A DNA stretch of 64,000 nucleotides from Chrysopilus asiliformis (GCA_964034945.1 OZ035962.1:75531942-75595941), one strand, 5' to 3'; counted from the first letter of the stretch, positions 1 through 11,109 are shown. Numbers and translations are program-made. Notes: generated by a model from the sequence alone, not told the origin.

Positions 1-313
1 TCTCTCGAGAGTTGGATATCTACGAATGAAAAATTGTTTTTGCTTTTTGCACAAATCACATTTTCACACCCTTGGATGGAATCTAGTGCTTTTATTGGAT
101 TTCAAAAATTTGGTGAAAAGCCATTTCAAATTTTTTAAAAGTTTTCGCGCTAAATTAAAAAAAACATTAAATTTCATGTTTATTTCATAAAAAAAAATCG
201 CTTTTGCGATGCGTTTAAGTTTCCGTCTAAAACAATTTAAAAAATCAATTTTAACATTACGCAGTCTTTAGACCAAAGTTAAATAAGTTTTTTTTATTAT
301 ACTCTTTTATTAA

Positions 314-609
314 CCCGTTCGGTATTTTGATGCCATATGGCAACGCAGTTAAAAATCTGAATTTACTTATTACTTATTTATTTTCAACACTCTATTCTCA
401 TTCAGTGCACCATTAAGTGCATTTGGGACCCAATTTTAGTTTTTTGAGTAAAAAGCTGCCCCACAGTGGACGTATTTGAAAAAAATTAAAATTTTTAATT
501 TTTTTTTTAATTTTTTTTTTGTTTTAAATGAATACTTAATTCTTAAACATCATTAATTTGTATATAGAGTATTTTTAACCCACATAGAAAAAAACATGTA
601 CCGAACGGG
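314..609. mobile_element. piggyBac-like MITE (TTAA-flanked)
   Basis: The segment is flanked by TTAA (310-313 and 610-613) and ends in inverted repeats of about 11-12 bp beginning CCCGTTCGGTA. A TTAA duplication with a CCC start is the hallmark of the piggyBac superfamily. There is no transposase; the single ORF across it (543-755) is not coding-like. Confidence 0.75.
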
Positions 610-689
610 TTAACTTCACGGTTTGTTTGAAATCTTTTAGCCTTTTTTTGACCCACTTCTACGTATCTGATGGACTTAAAAGTTCGGAC

Positions 690-905
690 TATGTTATAAT
701 ATTCTGATGTCAAAATTTGGACCGGAAGATGCCGTAAGGATAATACTTTTATCATTTTTCGGGAAAATTAAAAAAAAAATGCTTTGTGGGTGTTTTTGAG
801 GTTCCTGATTCTGAATCTGATGTCATTTTAAAATTCGAACCGGAAATTCCTGTAAGAATAATAACGTGATCGTTTTTTGGAAAAATTTCAAGAAAAAATC
901 CATTA
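690..905 (-). repeat. Two diverged family-D units
   Basis: Two head-to-tail stretches, about 117 bp apart, each carry an ACCGGAA block, GTAAGGATAAT or GTAAGAATAAT, and a gap to TTTTTGAGGT/CTGAATCTGA. They are the reverse complement of the 122-bp unit at 29575-30480, diverged. Confidence 0.5.
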
Positions 906-1612
906 CTCTGCTTAATTGTCGTAAAGTTTTAATTCTTTAACGTACACGGGATGTACCACCTTTTTCGTAACAAATACCAAAATTGTACCACCGATTAAAT
1001 CGTCTTCTATTGCCGCATGAAACTTTGAAATGTCAAGACTAAAAAATCAAAAAAAAAAATTTTGTTCCAAAGACACTCAAGAGGATAATTTTGATGCGTT
1101 TTTTTCAATATATTTAAAAAAAAGAAACTGTGTGACCTAACATCAAATATTTTTAAACTCTAGAATCTAGATCATATAAGAGTATATAAGATTTAGTACA
1201 CCGTTTGTAACGCATCGAAACAATCATCGGACACAAAAATGAACTACACCAGGGTGTAAAGGTGCCGCTTCACATGAGAGTAAATACGCGAGTAACTCTC
1301 AAAAACTCTCGAGAGTTACTCGCAGGATGTTGTCCATTTGAGAGTTAATTTCGACGATTTTTCTATCGCTACTAGCGAAATCGAGCTTCTAGCGTTCTTG
1401 AAAGATACTAGCGAAATTCAAACGCTGTTGGTATCTGACGAGCTACTCTTCGAGAGTTCAGTGGAGGCCTGTCGACTAGAGAGTAGAATCACATTTGACA
1501 GCTCGAAGTAACTAGCTCGCGAGTTTTTGCGAGCGACTCTCAGAGACGTGTCCATTTGCGAGTAGCTACTATCGAGAGGTTCTCGTCGGCATTTACTCTC
1601 ATGTGTAGCGGC

Positions 1613-3097
1613 CAGGGTTGGGACTTGAGGATGTGTAAAAGGTACTATTTTTGCCCAAAAAGGGTACTAGATTGAGATAATGTGGTACTAGATTTTTTTA
1701 ACTATCGTGCAACCAAAATCGTTTTTTTATGCTTATTACATGAGAGTCAAGAAAAATCTAAATCTCGTAATTTTAGAAAAAGAATTCTTAACCCATATGG
1801 ATTGACTTTTGCGCTGTAAATATAACCGTTCCCCGTTAAAAAAAAAACACTCTAGAAAAACTCGAAAAAACCAATAAAAATTGTCTAGATGTACTTATTA
1901 GTTTTAAATTTTCGCTTTTATTTCAATTTTAAATTTTTGTATAAACTCCATCTACAAACTTAAATTTCGAGAAGTATTTTGAGCTATTGCTAATATAAAT
2001 CATATTTCCATGGCCTACGATTTATTTTCATATCTCCCTTAATAAGACGAATTCAGTAGTCTTTAATTAAAGAGTTGTGGCGGGATCATTTAAAAAAGTA
2101 CTTTTTTCCTAATACAGTAATCCCCCGCTTTACGGACGGGATGCGTTCTACGGAAACTGTCCGTATATCGAAAATCCGTAAAACGAAACTTATTTTAGTA
2201 TGAGATTGTACTGGGAATAAATAGATGTGTTCCAATCAATAGAAATGTCCGTAAAAAGAAACCTATTTTAGTATAAGATCGTATTAAAAATAGATAGATG
2301 CGTACCAAAAAAATCCGTAATACGAAACAGATTAGTATAATATATTAAAATAATTATTTAACCACTAGAATAATGAGAAAACTATATAATTATAGAAAAA
2401 AAATATTTATACTACTTGAAATGGAGCATAAATCAATTGAATATGTTAAAACCAACAAAATATTATGGGACAAATCATGCCGCGGACAAAAAAACGTAGC
2501 TGTTTCTACGTAGGTTTCTGCTAGTTTCGTCAGAATTCAAATTTCATTGTGGGACAGAAAGCAGATTCTGCTTCTGCTGCTGCTTCTGCCTCTGCTGCTG
2601 CCTCTGCCCAATTGGAGTTCTCGCTTAAGAATAGCAAATAGATTTTTTAAAAATACACCGCACTGCAGTTTTTTATTGCCTTTTTTTAATTCTCTTTTGT
2701 GTATACACAAAATGTGTCAGAAATTTCGGAGAAATTAAGTATGTACATTTACAATAAATACAACATAATTATGGAGGACTTTTTCTTGATTTTTTTCTGT
2801 GATTCAAAAAAAAAATTTTTTTGTCCGTAATAGCGAATTTTTTTATCCGTATAGCGAATTTGTTCCTATATTAGTCATGTCCGTAACTTCGAATTTCCGT
2901 AAAACGAGCGTCCGTATAGCGGGGGATTACTGTACATAGAAAAGTGATGGCTTTTTAAAGGGAGCTATAAATTCAGATAAAATCATTTTTTATATAAACC
3001 ATTAAAAGGTACCAGATTCATGGACTGTGGTACTAGGGTACTAAATGAGTCAAAAAGGTACTAGATCTAGTACATTGGTACTAAAGTCCCAACCCTG
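1613..3097. mobile_element. Non-autonomous hAT-type element
   Basis: The 14-bp inverted repeats CAGGGTTGGGACTT are flanked by an exact 8-bp duplication, GTAGCGGC (1605-1612 and 3098-3105). An 8-bp duplication with CAGGG ends is diagnostic of hAT elements. GGTACTA words are repeated just inside both ends, as expected of transposase-binding subterminal repeats. No transposase is seen. It is interrupted by 2115-2932. Confidence 0.85.
2115..2932. mobile_element. pogo/Tigger-type MITE
   Basis: The inverted repeats CAGTAATCCCCCGCTWTACG are flanked by TA on both sides (2113-2114, 2933-2934). TA duplication with a CAGT start fits the pogo branch of Tc1/mariner. The interior repeats CCGTAAAACGAA/CCGTATAGCGAA words and has a CTGCTTCTGC microsatellite near 2565-2610. 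No transposase is present. Confidence 0.8.
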
Positions 3098-4448
3098 GTA
3101 GCGGCACCTTTAGGGATAACAAAAGATTTTGAAATTTTCACGTGTCAAGATCTTCTGAATCCAATTTTAAAATTGGGTCTGGGAGTCAAATTCAAATATA
3201 GTTTAATCGATTTTATATGTTTATATCACATATCAAAAAACCATTCTCGCACCCCAAAATGTTGTTCCTGCATCCCAGTTTGGGAACCACCAATCTAGAC
3301 AATGGGACGTGTAAAAATGGCCGCTGAGTTGAAAAACGAGCGGGGAAAACTTTACAAATTTCTTTCATTGTTACAAATAATTATCAAAATAAAATCGGTT
3401 AATGAAGGGTGGTTTTTTTAGACGTGTGGTTTTCAAGAAGAAATAAAACGCATATAATTTAATGTTATGGCCAAGAGTTTAGTTTTATTATAAAGATAAG
3501 GGTTTGCCATTATGTTTTAAAAATGATTTCGGGCAAGTGGCCGCCGCGGCTGGCTCGAATAAATTCCAGCCGAGAGGCCCAATTTTCGACTACTTTTTGC
3601 AGCAATTGGGGCCGTATGTCAGCAATAACGCGCCGAATATTCTCTTCCAAGGCGTCAATCGTCTCGGGCTTATCTACGTAGACAAGCGACTTCACATAAC
3701 CCCACAAAAAATAGTGCAGCGGTGTTAAATCGCACGATCTTGGAGGTCATGCCACAGGCCCACGACGCGAGATAATGCGCTCACCAAAAGTTTCCTTCAA
3801 TAAATTGATTGTTTCATTGGCTGTCAGTGTTGTGCCGGTTTTTTACGTAAAGTAATTTACCTAGTTTTTTACGCGTAAAAAATTACGCGTAAAAAACCTC
3901 AATTTTAACGTAAAAAACGTAAAAAACTGTAAAAAACCTAAAACATTGATGATAAAAAATTTAATAAGTAGCCATTCACTAAATATAGTAATTATTCGTA
4001 AAAAAATCATCTTAGAACAATAAAAAGGTTAATAGTCTTCAGCAAACACAGAAAAGTATTCAAAAGCATTTACAAATTGCACTCTTGAAAGTGAAAAAGA
4101 TTTTAAACTCGGAGTTCAAAAACTGTTTATATCCTTTCATTACATCACGTCCGCCTACTCATTTTAACGTTAATAAATGTGAATAATGTGGAGAGATTTG
4201 CGACATATGGGCTATTTTAAAGAAACATATTTGGACTAGTTCTTGCAGCAACAAGCGTAATTTTAAAGTTTGCATCAAAAAATCGTTTTTAAACACAAGG
4301 AGACTCATTCCGAAGGCCGGAAATTGAAACATAAAATGTATAGCAGAGCCTTGACAAGATCTGAAATTATATTGCAAAACGCCACAAGTTTCCTCCCGTC
4401 TTTCAACAGGATCATTAAAAAAATACAGCTGTAATTACAGTTTTTGAA

Positions 4449-5033
4449 TTAGAGAGCCTATAATCTAGAGAGTGGACATCCGGACGTATCAAAATGGTCG
4501 AAAAACTGAAAAACCTTTGCGAAAATTTCGAAAAATTCACTCATTGTCACAAATAGTTACCAAAATAATTACAATCGGTTAATAAAAGTATAATATTCAT
4601 GACTGAAGTGTTTAAAAATATTAAAAAGTTGTGTCCAATTTAAAAAAAGGAAAAAAAATTCAAAAAACTGGAAAAAAGGAAAAGAAATTCTAAAAACTGG
4701 AAAAATTCCATTCAAACAACTGTTCTAATTTGAGTTAATAGACTGTCCTACTTAGTAGTACAGTCTATTAACCCTCTCAATGGCTGGGCGAACGCAGCAA
4801 ACGGGTTCGCCCTTCACAAAATCTAAAGTTTCACTGACTCAGACTTCAAAAGACAAAGGCATAGTGGGTCAGTGTTTAGAAAAGTGTCCATTCAATGATG
4901 AAAATTAAACAAAGCGTTTAAAAAACCGTTACAGAAGCCGCTAAATGAATTTAAAGGTCTGTCCCATATATAGGGCAAACCCATTGAGAGGGTTAAGTGC
5001 TGATGTCCACTCTCTATATTATAGGATCTCTAA
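4449..5033. mobile_element. Inverted-repeat MITE within the hAT element
   Basis: Inverted repeats of about 33 bp (TTAGAGAKCCTATAATMTAG, then AGAGTGGACATC) bound the segment. The target-site duplication is unclear. It contains the piggyBac-type insertion 4772-4992. Confidence 0.6.
4772..4992. mobile_element. piggyBac-like MITE
   Basis: The segment is flanked by TTAA (4768-4771 and 4993-4996) with 12-bp inverted repeats CCCTCTCAATGG. It is the innermost of four nested elements. Confidence 0.75.
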
Positions 5034-5597
5034 TCAAATGCTGAGAAAAACTTTAAAACAAACTGTAGGAAATGCGATGTCCCATTTTTTAGGTTTTTTA
5101 CTATTTTTTACGTTTTTACGTTTTTTTACGTTTTTTTACGTTTTTTACCAGTTTTTTACGTTTTTTACGTGAAAAATGTAAAAAACTGTTTTTTACGCCG
5201 TTTTGCCCAACACTGTTGGCTGTATGGCATGTAGCGCCGTCTTGTTGGAACCAAAGGTCGTCCACATCAACATCCTCCAATTCAGGCACGAAAAAGTCAT
5301 TAATCATGGCTCTATAGCGTTCCCCATTGACTGTAACATCATGGCCGGCTTCATTTTTGAAGAAATATGGACCAATGATTCCCTCTGCCCATAGAGCACA
5401 CCAAACAGTGACTTTTTGAGGATGTAACGGCGTCTGAAGAATGGCTTGTGGATTACCATCCCTCCAAATGCGACAATTTTGCGTGCGACGCGCTTGATGG
5501 TCGTTTGACGAAATGGCAAACCAAACTGAGCATAAAATTCCAACTCCGAAAAAAGTAGTGCCAGATTGAAAACCACACGTCTAAAAAAAACACCCTT

Positions 5598-7319
5598 TAT
5601 AAGTAAAAAAAATCATCTCAAAAAAATTTGGAAAGTTGTAGTTGTTTTTATAAATTCAAAAAGTGTACGCTTATGTACTCACTTGTACTGATTTGCGGGG
5701 TTTCCAACAAAGTTTAATGAATTTTTATTTTCAGGGTAGTTTTTGTTAACTGCAGGCAGATTTATTTTCCAACTGGTTATCTCTATTTTCGTTTTAAAAT
5801 GCATAAACTGTAATAATTATTAAGTAATCCGATAAACAATGGACCGAATGGAGGTGAAAAAACACACAAATCAAATTATTCTTTTTACAGCATAAATATT
5901 ATAGGCTAGAAAAGCTCGTGCGGGCAATTTTCATGGGATTGGCCATTAGATTGTTTTTATCTATCGCCAAAATCTTAAGTTACGTGCTTACCGGCGACAC
6001 CTATGCATAGCGGCGTTCGTCCACCTGAGCTCTACCTGGTTCACCTTTGCTGAAAAGCGAATCCAACGCAAGCAAAGTTGCTGTCTATACTTCGGACTAT
6101 CTCTTTTTGAGGTTATGTACGTTTAGCGTATTTTTGTTGATGTTGTTGTTGTGTGTATTAACATGTTTTTATGATTATTGTTTTAATCCGAGTACAACTT
6201 ATGCTCGTGTCGTCTAATCGCCAGACAGAAAGAGGAGTTTCGCACGAGACTTGCAGCATTAATCCAAAATTATGTAGGAGGCCTACTTAACCATTAATAT
6301 CCGTCTTAATGTTGTGCTGATGATGATGTAAGTTAATTTGTTTTTAAAAATTTTAATATGATTATTTTTCGTGTAACTGTGGGAGGATTTTTTTGCTTTT
6401 ATAGCCATCGTTTTATTAATTTTGTGGAGAAAATAATTGATGTCCCTTTCAAATGGCAGAAATCAAGAAAAACCTCATAAAAATAAAACATAGTATTCGA
6501 TGTTGGGTAGTTTGAATTTACTTAAATTTTTATATTTTGTTTGGGGAATATATTACAACTCCCCGTCGTCATCATCATCTAAATTCCGTTTTATTCATTT
6601 CGGTATTTGTTTTTATTTTGGATAATTTGGCTTTTACTCTCACTTCCCAAAAATCCCAACATGAAGAAAACTCCAAGTTGAATTGAATTTAGCCTGTCGA
6701 CGAAAGCTTATTAATATTTATTAACGAAAATGAAAATGTCCCAAAATTATTATGGTTTCTTTTATCTAATTTTTACCATTTATTCTTTGATTTGGTCATA
6801 AATTTTACTCAACAAGAGTTCAACTTGGCGACATTTTGCTGTTAATTAGAATGATATTCATCGTTTTATGGTAATTCAATAATGGAATGTCTGAATATTA
6901 TGGCAATTTCCATCATACAGAAAAAGCTATGAAAATTTAAATAAAATCGTTAACAGACGGAGGGAAAAAATGGAATTGAGTCTTGCGTTTTACTCTCACT
7001 TAGCGTATAACCAAGATATGAATATGCAAAACGATATTAAAAAGCAAGTAACATGTATAGCAGCAAATTTATTGTCAATCACGACGGTGTTTGACACCTT
7101 CTTAACTATATGCATTAAAATTAATGTAGTAAACTTAATTAGGTGTTACAGATTTAAGCCGTAAAAGTGGTTCGGTTGCTTTTTTGTGAGATGTGAAAAT
7201 AATTTATGGAAGAATTAATGAATTATATTAAAAATATAGTTACTTTTCATTTTATTTTTGGTTTCAAATAATTCAATCAAATGTAGTGAATAATAATAGA
7301 AATTTTTATTTTATTTTAG
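5598..7319. other. Gene-free unique stretch
   Basis: AT-rich DNA without a convincing ORF, repeat end or RNA gene. 5880-6320 is somewhat richer in GC than its surroundings but is closed in all frames. Confidence 0.5.
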
Positions 7320-7412
7320 GGTTGTCCATAAAGTACGTTACGCTAATTTTGGGCCATACAACCCCCTCACTCCCCTCCTCCTTCGTTTGAAGTCATTCTA
7401 AAAACATTCATA
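7320..7412 (+). repeat. Truncated repeat end (GGGTTGTCCATAAAGTACG)
   Basis: The end GGGTTGTCCATAAAGTACG followed by a CCCCTC-rich stretch looks like one arm of an inverted-repeat element. A weaker relative starts at 9296 (GGGCTGTTCATAAAATAC). I do not find the opposite arm. Confidence 0.35.
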
Positions 7413-7665
7413 CACACAGGAAAAAAAAGTAAATCAATTTTATAATGGGGAATCGTGACTATTATTAAATTAGTTAATTTCAATTACAAAAATAGTCAAA
7501 ATCGCATATTTTTGTAATAAATTTAAAGTTAAATTGACTATTTTGTGGTAAAATTGACTATTTTTGTCATTCAAATTAATTATTTTGCAATAGAAATCAA
7601 TTTTTTTTAGTAATAATTACGATTTCCCATTATAAAATAGTTAGATTTACTTTTTTTTCTCTGCT
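7413..7665. mobile_element. TA-flanked MITE (AGAAAAAAAAGTAAAT ends)
   Basis: Inverted ends (CACAGGAAAAAAAAGTAAAT on the left and AGAGAAAAAAAAGTAAAT on the right) surround TTGACTATTTT words, with TA at both edges. Relatives lie at 39080-39295 and 56853-56983. Confidence 0.6.
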
Positions 7666-7715
7666 TACAATGTGATAATATTGCACTTCCGTTTCAAACT
7701 AACCACGCATCCTAA

Positions 7716-8101
7716 TACCGCGGTTACACGACGCTGTTTTGCCAGCCGCTGTCTGCTGCTGGTAAGTAGCAAAACAGTGGTTTGAGATTTTAATCTGGGA
7801 GATTTTTTAAATAATTAACGTTACACACAAATTTAAATACATAAACGTAAAATAACAACTTACAATAAACAAACTTTACCACTTATCAGACTTTTGACAG
7901 CTCAGTAATCATGTGACAGGGTCACGTGATCTCTAGTAGCGCTGGCAAAGTAGAACGGTCTCTACTTCACTAGCGCTGCTAAAATCATCACGCTGCTGCT
8001 GGTAGTAGCAACGCACTAGGGTTCACACGGTGCTGCTGAAACGGCTGCTAACAGCCAAACAGCCACTAACGCTGGCAAAACAGCGTCGTGTGACCGCCGC
8101 A
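7716..8101. mobile_element. Harbinger-like MITE (3-bp TAA duplication)
   Basis: Inverted repeats contain GCGGTYACACGACGCTGTTT and run on with TTGCCAGCG. TAA flanks both ends (7713-7715, 8102-8104). A 3-bp TWA duplication fits PIF/Harbinger. The interior repeats GCTGCTGGTA and AGCGCTG words. No ORF. Confidence 0.65.
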
Positions 8102-8154
8102 TAACAGTAAGTTCCTAAAATCAAATGCAATTTACTTGAAGCCAGTTGATCTGC

Positions 8155-8284
8155 ATTTTTTTTATAGTTTCAGCCAGAGCTTAGGGGAAGACCCTTAAAT
8201 GCCAAAGCACAGCTCAGGATGGTCGGAAGAACGAAAGGAGATGTCGGTTTAGGTTCTGCTTGAACTTCTGTAGGTTATAGTCTG
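8155..8284 (-). mobile_element. 5'-truncated LINE 3' end with poly(A)
   Basis: On the minus strand the segment encodes DYNLQKFKQNLNRHLLSFF then a TGA (8214-8216), about 50 bases of 3' UTR containing CCCCTAAGCTCTGGCTGAAA, and a poly(A) seen here as T's at 8155-8163. It matches the copies at 30834 and 35300. The peptide is the usual C-terminal tail of a non-LTR retrotransposon reverse-transcriptase ORF. Confidence 0.7.
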
Positions 8285-8391
8285 TTTCAGAAATATTGCG
8301 AATTTTGTATTTTTTATGATTTTCATGTCCTCATGTTCCAATTGTGAGGAGTGGACCGATTGGAGTGGTTGCAAGTACACATTAAAGTGGG

Positions 8392-9170
8392 TTCTAAACC
8401 AGACGCTCTTTTCCTAGTAAATTTCCCATCGAAATTTTACTGGGATTTTACTGGAGAAAACAGTAAATATTCTCTTTGTGCTGTTTTTCCAGTAAAATTT
8501 ACTGAACGACAGTAAAATTTACTGAACGACAGTAAAATTTACTGAAACATAATAAATTTTACTGATAATACAGTAAATTTTTACTGGGGAATCACTGATT
8601 TCGTCCCAGTATTTTATATTTTTCACGTTTTCCAAAAATATCTGACACTTTACTGTTTCATCCCAGTAAATTTGTCACTCCGGTAAAGGTCACTAACATT
8701 TATACTATTCATTTCTCAATTGGCTTCCATAGTCTAGCGGAAGCGAAGTGGTCGAAAAAACGCAGAGATCTCGGGTTCAAGCCTCGACAGTGTTAAGAGA
8801 TTTTTGAACACAACATTCTCATGTTAAATTGACAATAAAAAAATATTTAATGACAAATAAAAATTAGGTTTGGAAATAAAAAAAATGTTGCCAAAACCAT
8901 TCAAATGCTTCAACAATTTCAAAAAGCATCTGAGAGGTTTTTAAGATTTTACTGTGACCCCAGTAAATTTTACTAGAATTCCCAGTAAAAAATGCTGTTA
9001 TTCTAGTTCTTTCCAGTTTTCTAGGATCAGATTTTTACTGGGAATACAATCCAATATTTACTGGGAGATAACAGTAAATTTTATTTACTGGGAGAGAACA
9101 GCAAAATTCACTTGACTTTATTGTGGTTGCATTTTTACTGGGCTCCCAGTAAAATTTCGTTTAGAGTGAT
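8392..9170. repeat. CAGTAAA/TTTACTG-rich element, copy 1
   Basis: The words CAGTAAAWTTTACTG, CCCAGTAAA and TTTACTGGG recur more than a dozen times. The ends carry TCTAAAC in inverted orientation (8394 and near 9157). The middle has a tRNA-like stretch (8724-8800). Copies: 43620-44757, 56405-56775 and 62565-63317. Confidence 0.6.
8724..8800 (+). pseudogene. tRNA-like segment inside the CAGTAAA element
   Basis: TAGTCTAGCGG resembles a tRNA A box and GGGTTCAAGCC a B box, about 40 bases apart. The arms do not close into a good cloverleaf. The sister at 44342 keeps the A-box end but has lost the B box. It suggests a SINE-like origin for part of the element. Confidence 0.45.
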
Positions 9171-10900
9171 GGGCCATTTACTGTCTTTATTCTGAGGTGC
9201 TCCAATTCTAACGTGTTCCAGATTGTCCAAAGGTTTCACTGTAGTAATAGAGTAGCTGCTATAATCCCTTCGTCTCTTCTAAATTTTGCAAAGGGGCTGT
9301 TCATAAAATACTTCCCCTCTAATTTTCGTCTTTTCTAATCCCTACCCCTTACGCTGACATGGTTTTTCACGATGTTTCGTATGAGATTTAATACCGACGC
9401 ACACTACCGCAGATTCCCCACTTCCTAAATTTGTGACATTTGTGACACTGCAAAAACTCCCCACTTCCTAAATTTGTGACACTGTAGTGTCGCGGAGAAG
9501 AGAGACCGACTTGTAGTTAATTTCGTATTCGCATTAAGTCTTGATCTGGCTTCATCGATCTACTGATTTTTGCATAAGCTAAAAGGAACTTTAAAGAGAA
9601 TTTTCTTTAATGTGTGAATTTTACACACATTAGCCTGTAAAAAATTTCCATTTTTACAAACTCAATGACAATTTATTTATTCTATTATAAACAAATCATT
9701 TCAAAATTATTGAATTCCAAAAGACTGATGAAAATTAAAAGCATATAATCAAGTAATTGAACGCAATCTCATAACGTGAAAAATGAACACTTTCCATTGA
9801 TTGCATGATACATTTTTATTATCCTGCCATTAGTTAACATTTTCAATGTGCCAAATTGTAACGAATGTGTCTGACAGCAATGACAGCCAGCGTAGCTAGT
9901 CTACATACCAAAATGAAAACTGAAAACGCCTCACAAATTGTACATAAAGTCTGGCTGAAATGTCTTTGATATCAATCACAACTGCTGCGGAACACGAAAA
10001 AATTATGTAAATCATCACAATAAAACTTTTCATAAAGTTAACATGAGATACGCGCCTTTTTCGCAACTGGCATCGCTCAATGTTGTCACATATGTGTCAG
10101 GACAGACCCGATTGGTCTTTTGGGTGCTGATGAAAATTCAAACAATTTTGCTGGGTAAGACTATGTCATGATTTAGAAAAGTTTATGTACATGGAATGTG
10201 TTGCAGAAAGTGCTAACCATTTCAAAATGTCTATCAAGAAAGATTTCGTTAATAATTTACTTATGTCTTTCCAGACAATTAGTCATAAGCGACTTTAAGT
10301 AACCGTCTGAGACATAAGGGTGTGGGCGCATTAGCCACAAATCAGCTGGTTGATTATTTCCATGTCAGTTCCGATTTGAATTTGGCGCCGTGCCGCGCCG
10401 ATCTGCAGCTGCATTCGATTTTGCGAAATTTTTCCGTCAATTGACACTAGTTGTCGTCGACGAAATACTTTTATATTGGACACTTGTGTCGTAAATATTT
10501 CGCTCTTGGCATAATTTTTCAATATTTCATTCAGTGGACCATGAATATTCCCTCAATATTGGTTAATATCGAATTCATATATGCTCAAAAATGGAACAAT
10601 CAAAATAATTTCTTTTGTTTGTAGATTTAACACGCCGAAAGTTTGGTGCGTTTCTTACGCAATCGGCCCACGGAAATTCTATTGTCAACCAGAATTGGCA
10701 AAAAATGTCAAATAAACTAGTGAACTTAATGTCGCTAAGAATTATAAAATTGATATATAGTTTGTAAGCCACCATGTTTGTTAAGTGGTTATTTATGTAA
10801 AACGATTCACAAAATCAAGGTAAATTTAATTTCTATTTTTTTAAATTTTGTATAAGTCAAAAATAAAAAAAATGTAACCTTTTTACATTTTTATTTCATC
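9171..10900. other. Gene-free stretch
   Basis: There are two near-identical CCCCACTTCCTAAATTTGTG blocks (9415-9485). 10280-10480 is GC-richer with a 63-codon minus ORF I cannot assign. Otherwise I see nothing. Confidence 0.45.
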
Positions 10901-10906
10901 GTCGTC

Positions 10907-10970
10907 TGAATATTGTTTTGCCGTATGTATACAGAAACTCCAATATATGTTTATACGGCAAAATAATATC
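10907..10970. other. Short inverted repeat
   Basis: ATATTGTTTTGCCGTAT pairs with ATACGGCAAAATAATAT (16 of 17) across a loop of about 26 bases. It is the first of three consecutive hairpins ending at 11109; the middle one is TATCCAG/CTGGATA near 10984-11012. Confidence 0.5.
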
Positions 10971-11023
10971 GAGTCGACACTACTATCCAGGTTAACACCC
11001 CGATTCTGGATAGACTCCAAGTA

Positions 11024-11109
11024 GGTGTTGGTCTTACAATTCTTTAACGCTGTAAGCTTATTGACATTTCAATAAGCTTACAGGGTTCCAAAATTCTAAA
11101 ACCAACACC
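11024..11109. other. 86-nt imperfect hairpin, pre-miRNA-like or tiny MITE
   Basis: Two 40-base arms pair at 34 of 40 positions with a 6-base loop (ACATTT). The terminal part is GGTGTTGGT/ACCAACACC and the loop-proximal 14 bp, CTGTAAGCTTATTG, are perfect. Size and scattered mismatches fit a microRNA precursor, but a miniature inverted-repeat element is equally possible. Confidence 0.45.

Larger units (their letters stand above)
1259..3110. mobile_element. TA-flanked MITE interrupted in its right inverted repeat
   Basis: The ends are inverted repeats beginning AAGGTGCCGCTWCACATGAG, flanked by TA at 1257-1258 and 3111-3112. The intact element would be about 360 bp and rich in GAGAGTTACTCG-type palindromic words. 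Its right repeat is broken at GTAGCGGC by the hAT-type element 1613-3097. Confidence 0.75.
1140..3200 (+). repeat. Family A copy 1, split by nested insertions
   Basis: The head runs to 1257 (ATATAAGAGTATATAAG, GTTTGTAACGCATCG, GGACACAAAAATGAACTAC) and resumes after 3112 with ACAAAAGATTTTGAA. Copies near 26050 and 26210 read straight through this join, so 1259-3110 is a later insertion. See copies at 17995, 25980, 47855, 54905 and 61960. Confidence 0.65.
3825..5215. mobile_element. Non-autonomous hAT-type element inside mariner
   Basis: It splits the mariner coding relic and is flanked by an exact 8-bp duplication TTGGCTGT (3817-3824, 5216-5223). Terminal inverted repeats are CAGTGTTG. Both ends are crowded with TTTTTTACG words, typical hAT subterminal repeats. 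No transposase domain is recognisable; the minus-strand ORF 4159-4377 is not identifiable. Confidence 0.85.
3510..5530 (-). pseudogene. mariner-type transposase, C-terminal relic (broken)
   Basis: This is the decayed catalytic half of a Tc1/mariner-type transposase, the DDE/D enzyme that cuts and pastes the element. Reading leftwards, the upstream part (about 5224-5530) gives recognisable sequence including DDLWFQQDGATCHT, which holds the second catalytic aspartate. After the hAT insertion (3825-5215) it resumes and gives PPRSCDLTPLHYFLWGYVKS and a C-terminal stretch ending at TAA (3510-3512). The family normally has PLDYFLW; here the catalytic acid is histidine. The tryptophan before PPRSCD is a TGA stop, and a frame change is needed near 5430. 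The N-terminal helix-turn-helix region and first catalytic acid are missing, so it cannot be active. Confidence 0.85.
3405..5597 (-). mobile_element. Internally deleted mariner element carrying later insertions
   Basis: 32-bp inverted repeats lie at 3405-3436 and 5566-5597; both contain TTTTAGACGTGTGGTTTTCA. Without the hAT insertion the element is about 0.8 kb. It retains only the C-terminal half of a mariner-type transposase on the minus strand. The TA duplications at the outer edges are not clean, which suits an old copy. Confidence 0.8.

Noticed and set aside
4159..4377. hAT transposase fragment in the element at 3825
   Set aside because: The 72-codon ORF shows no BED, catalytic or dimerisation motif.
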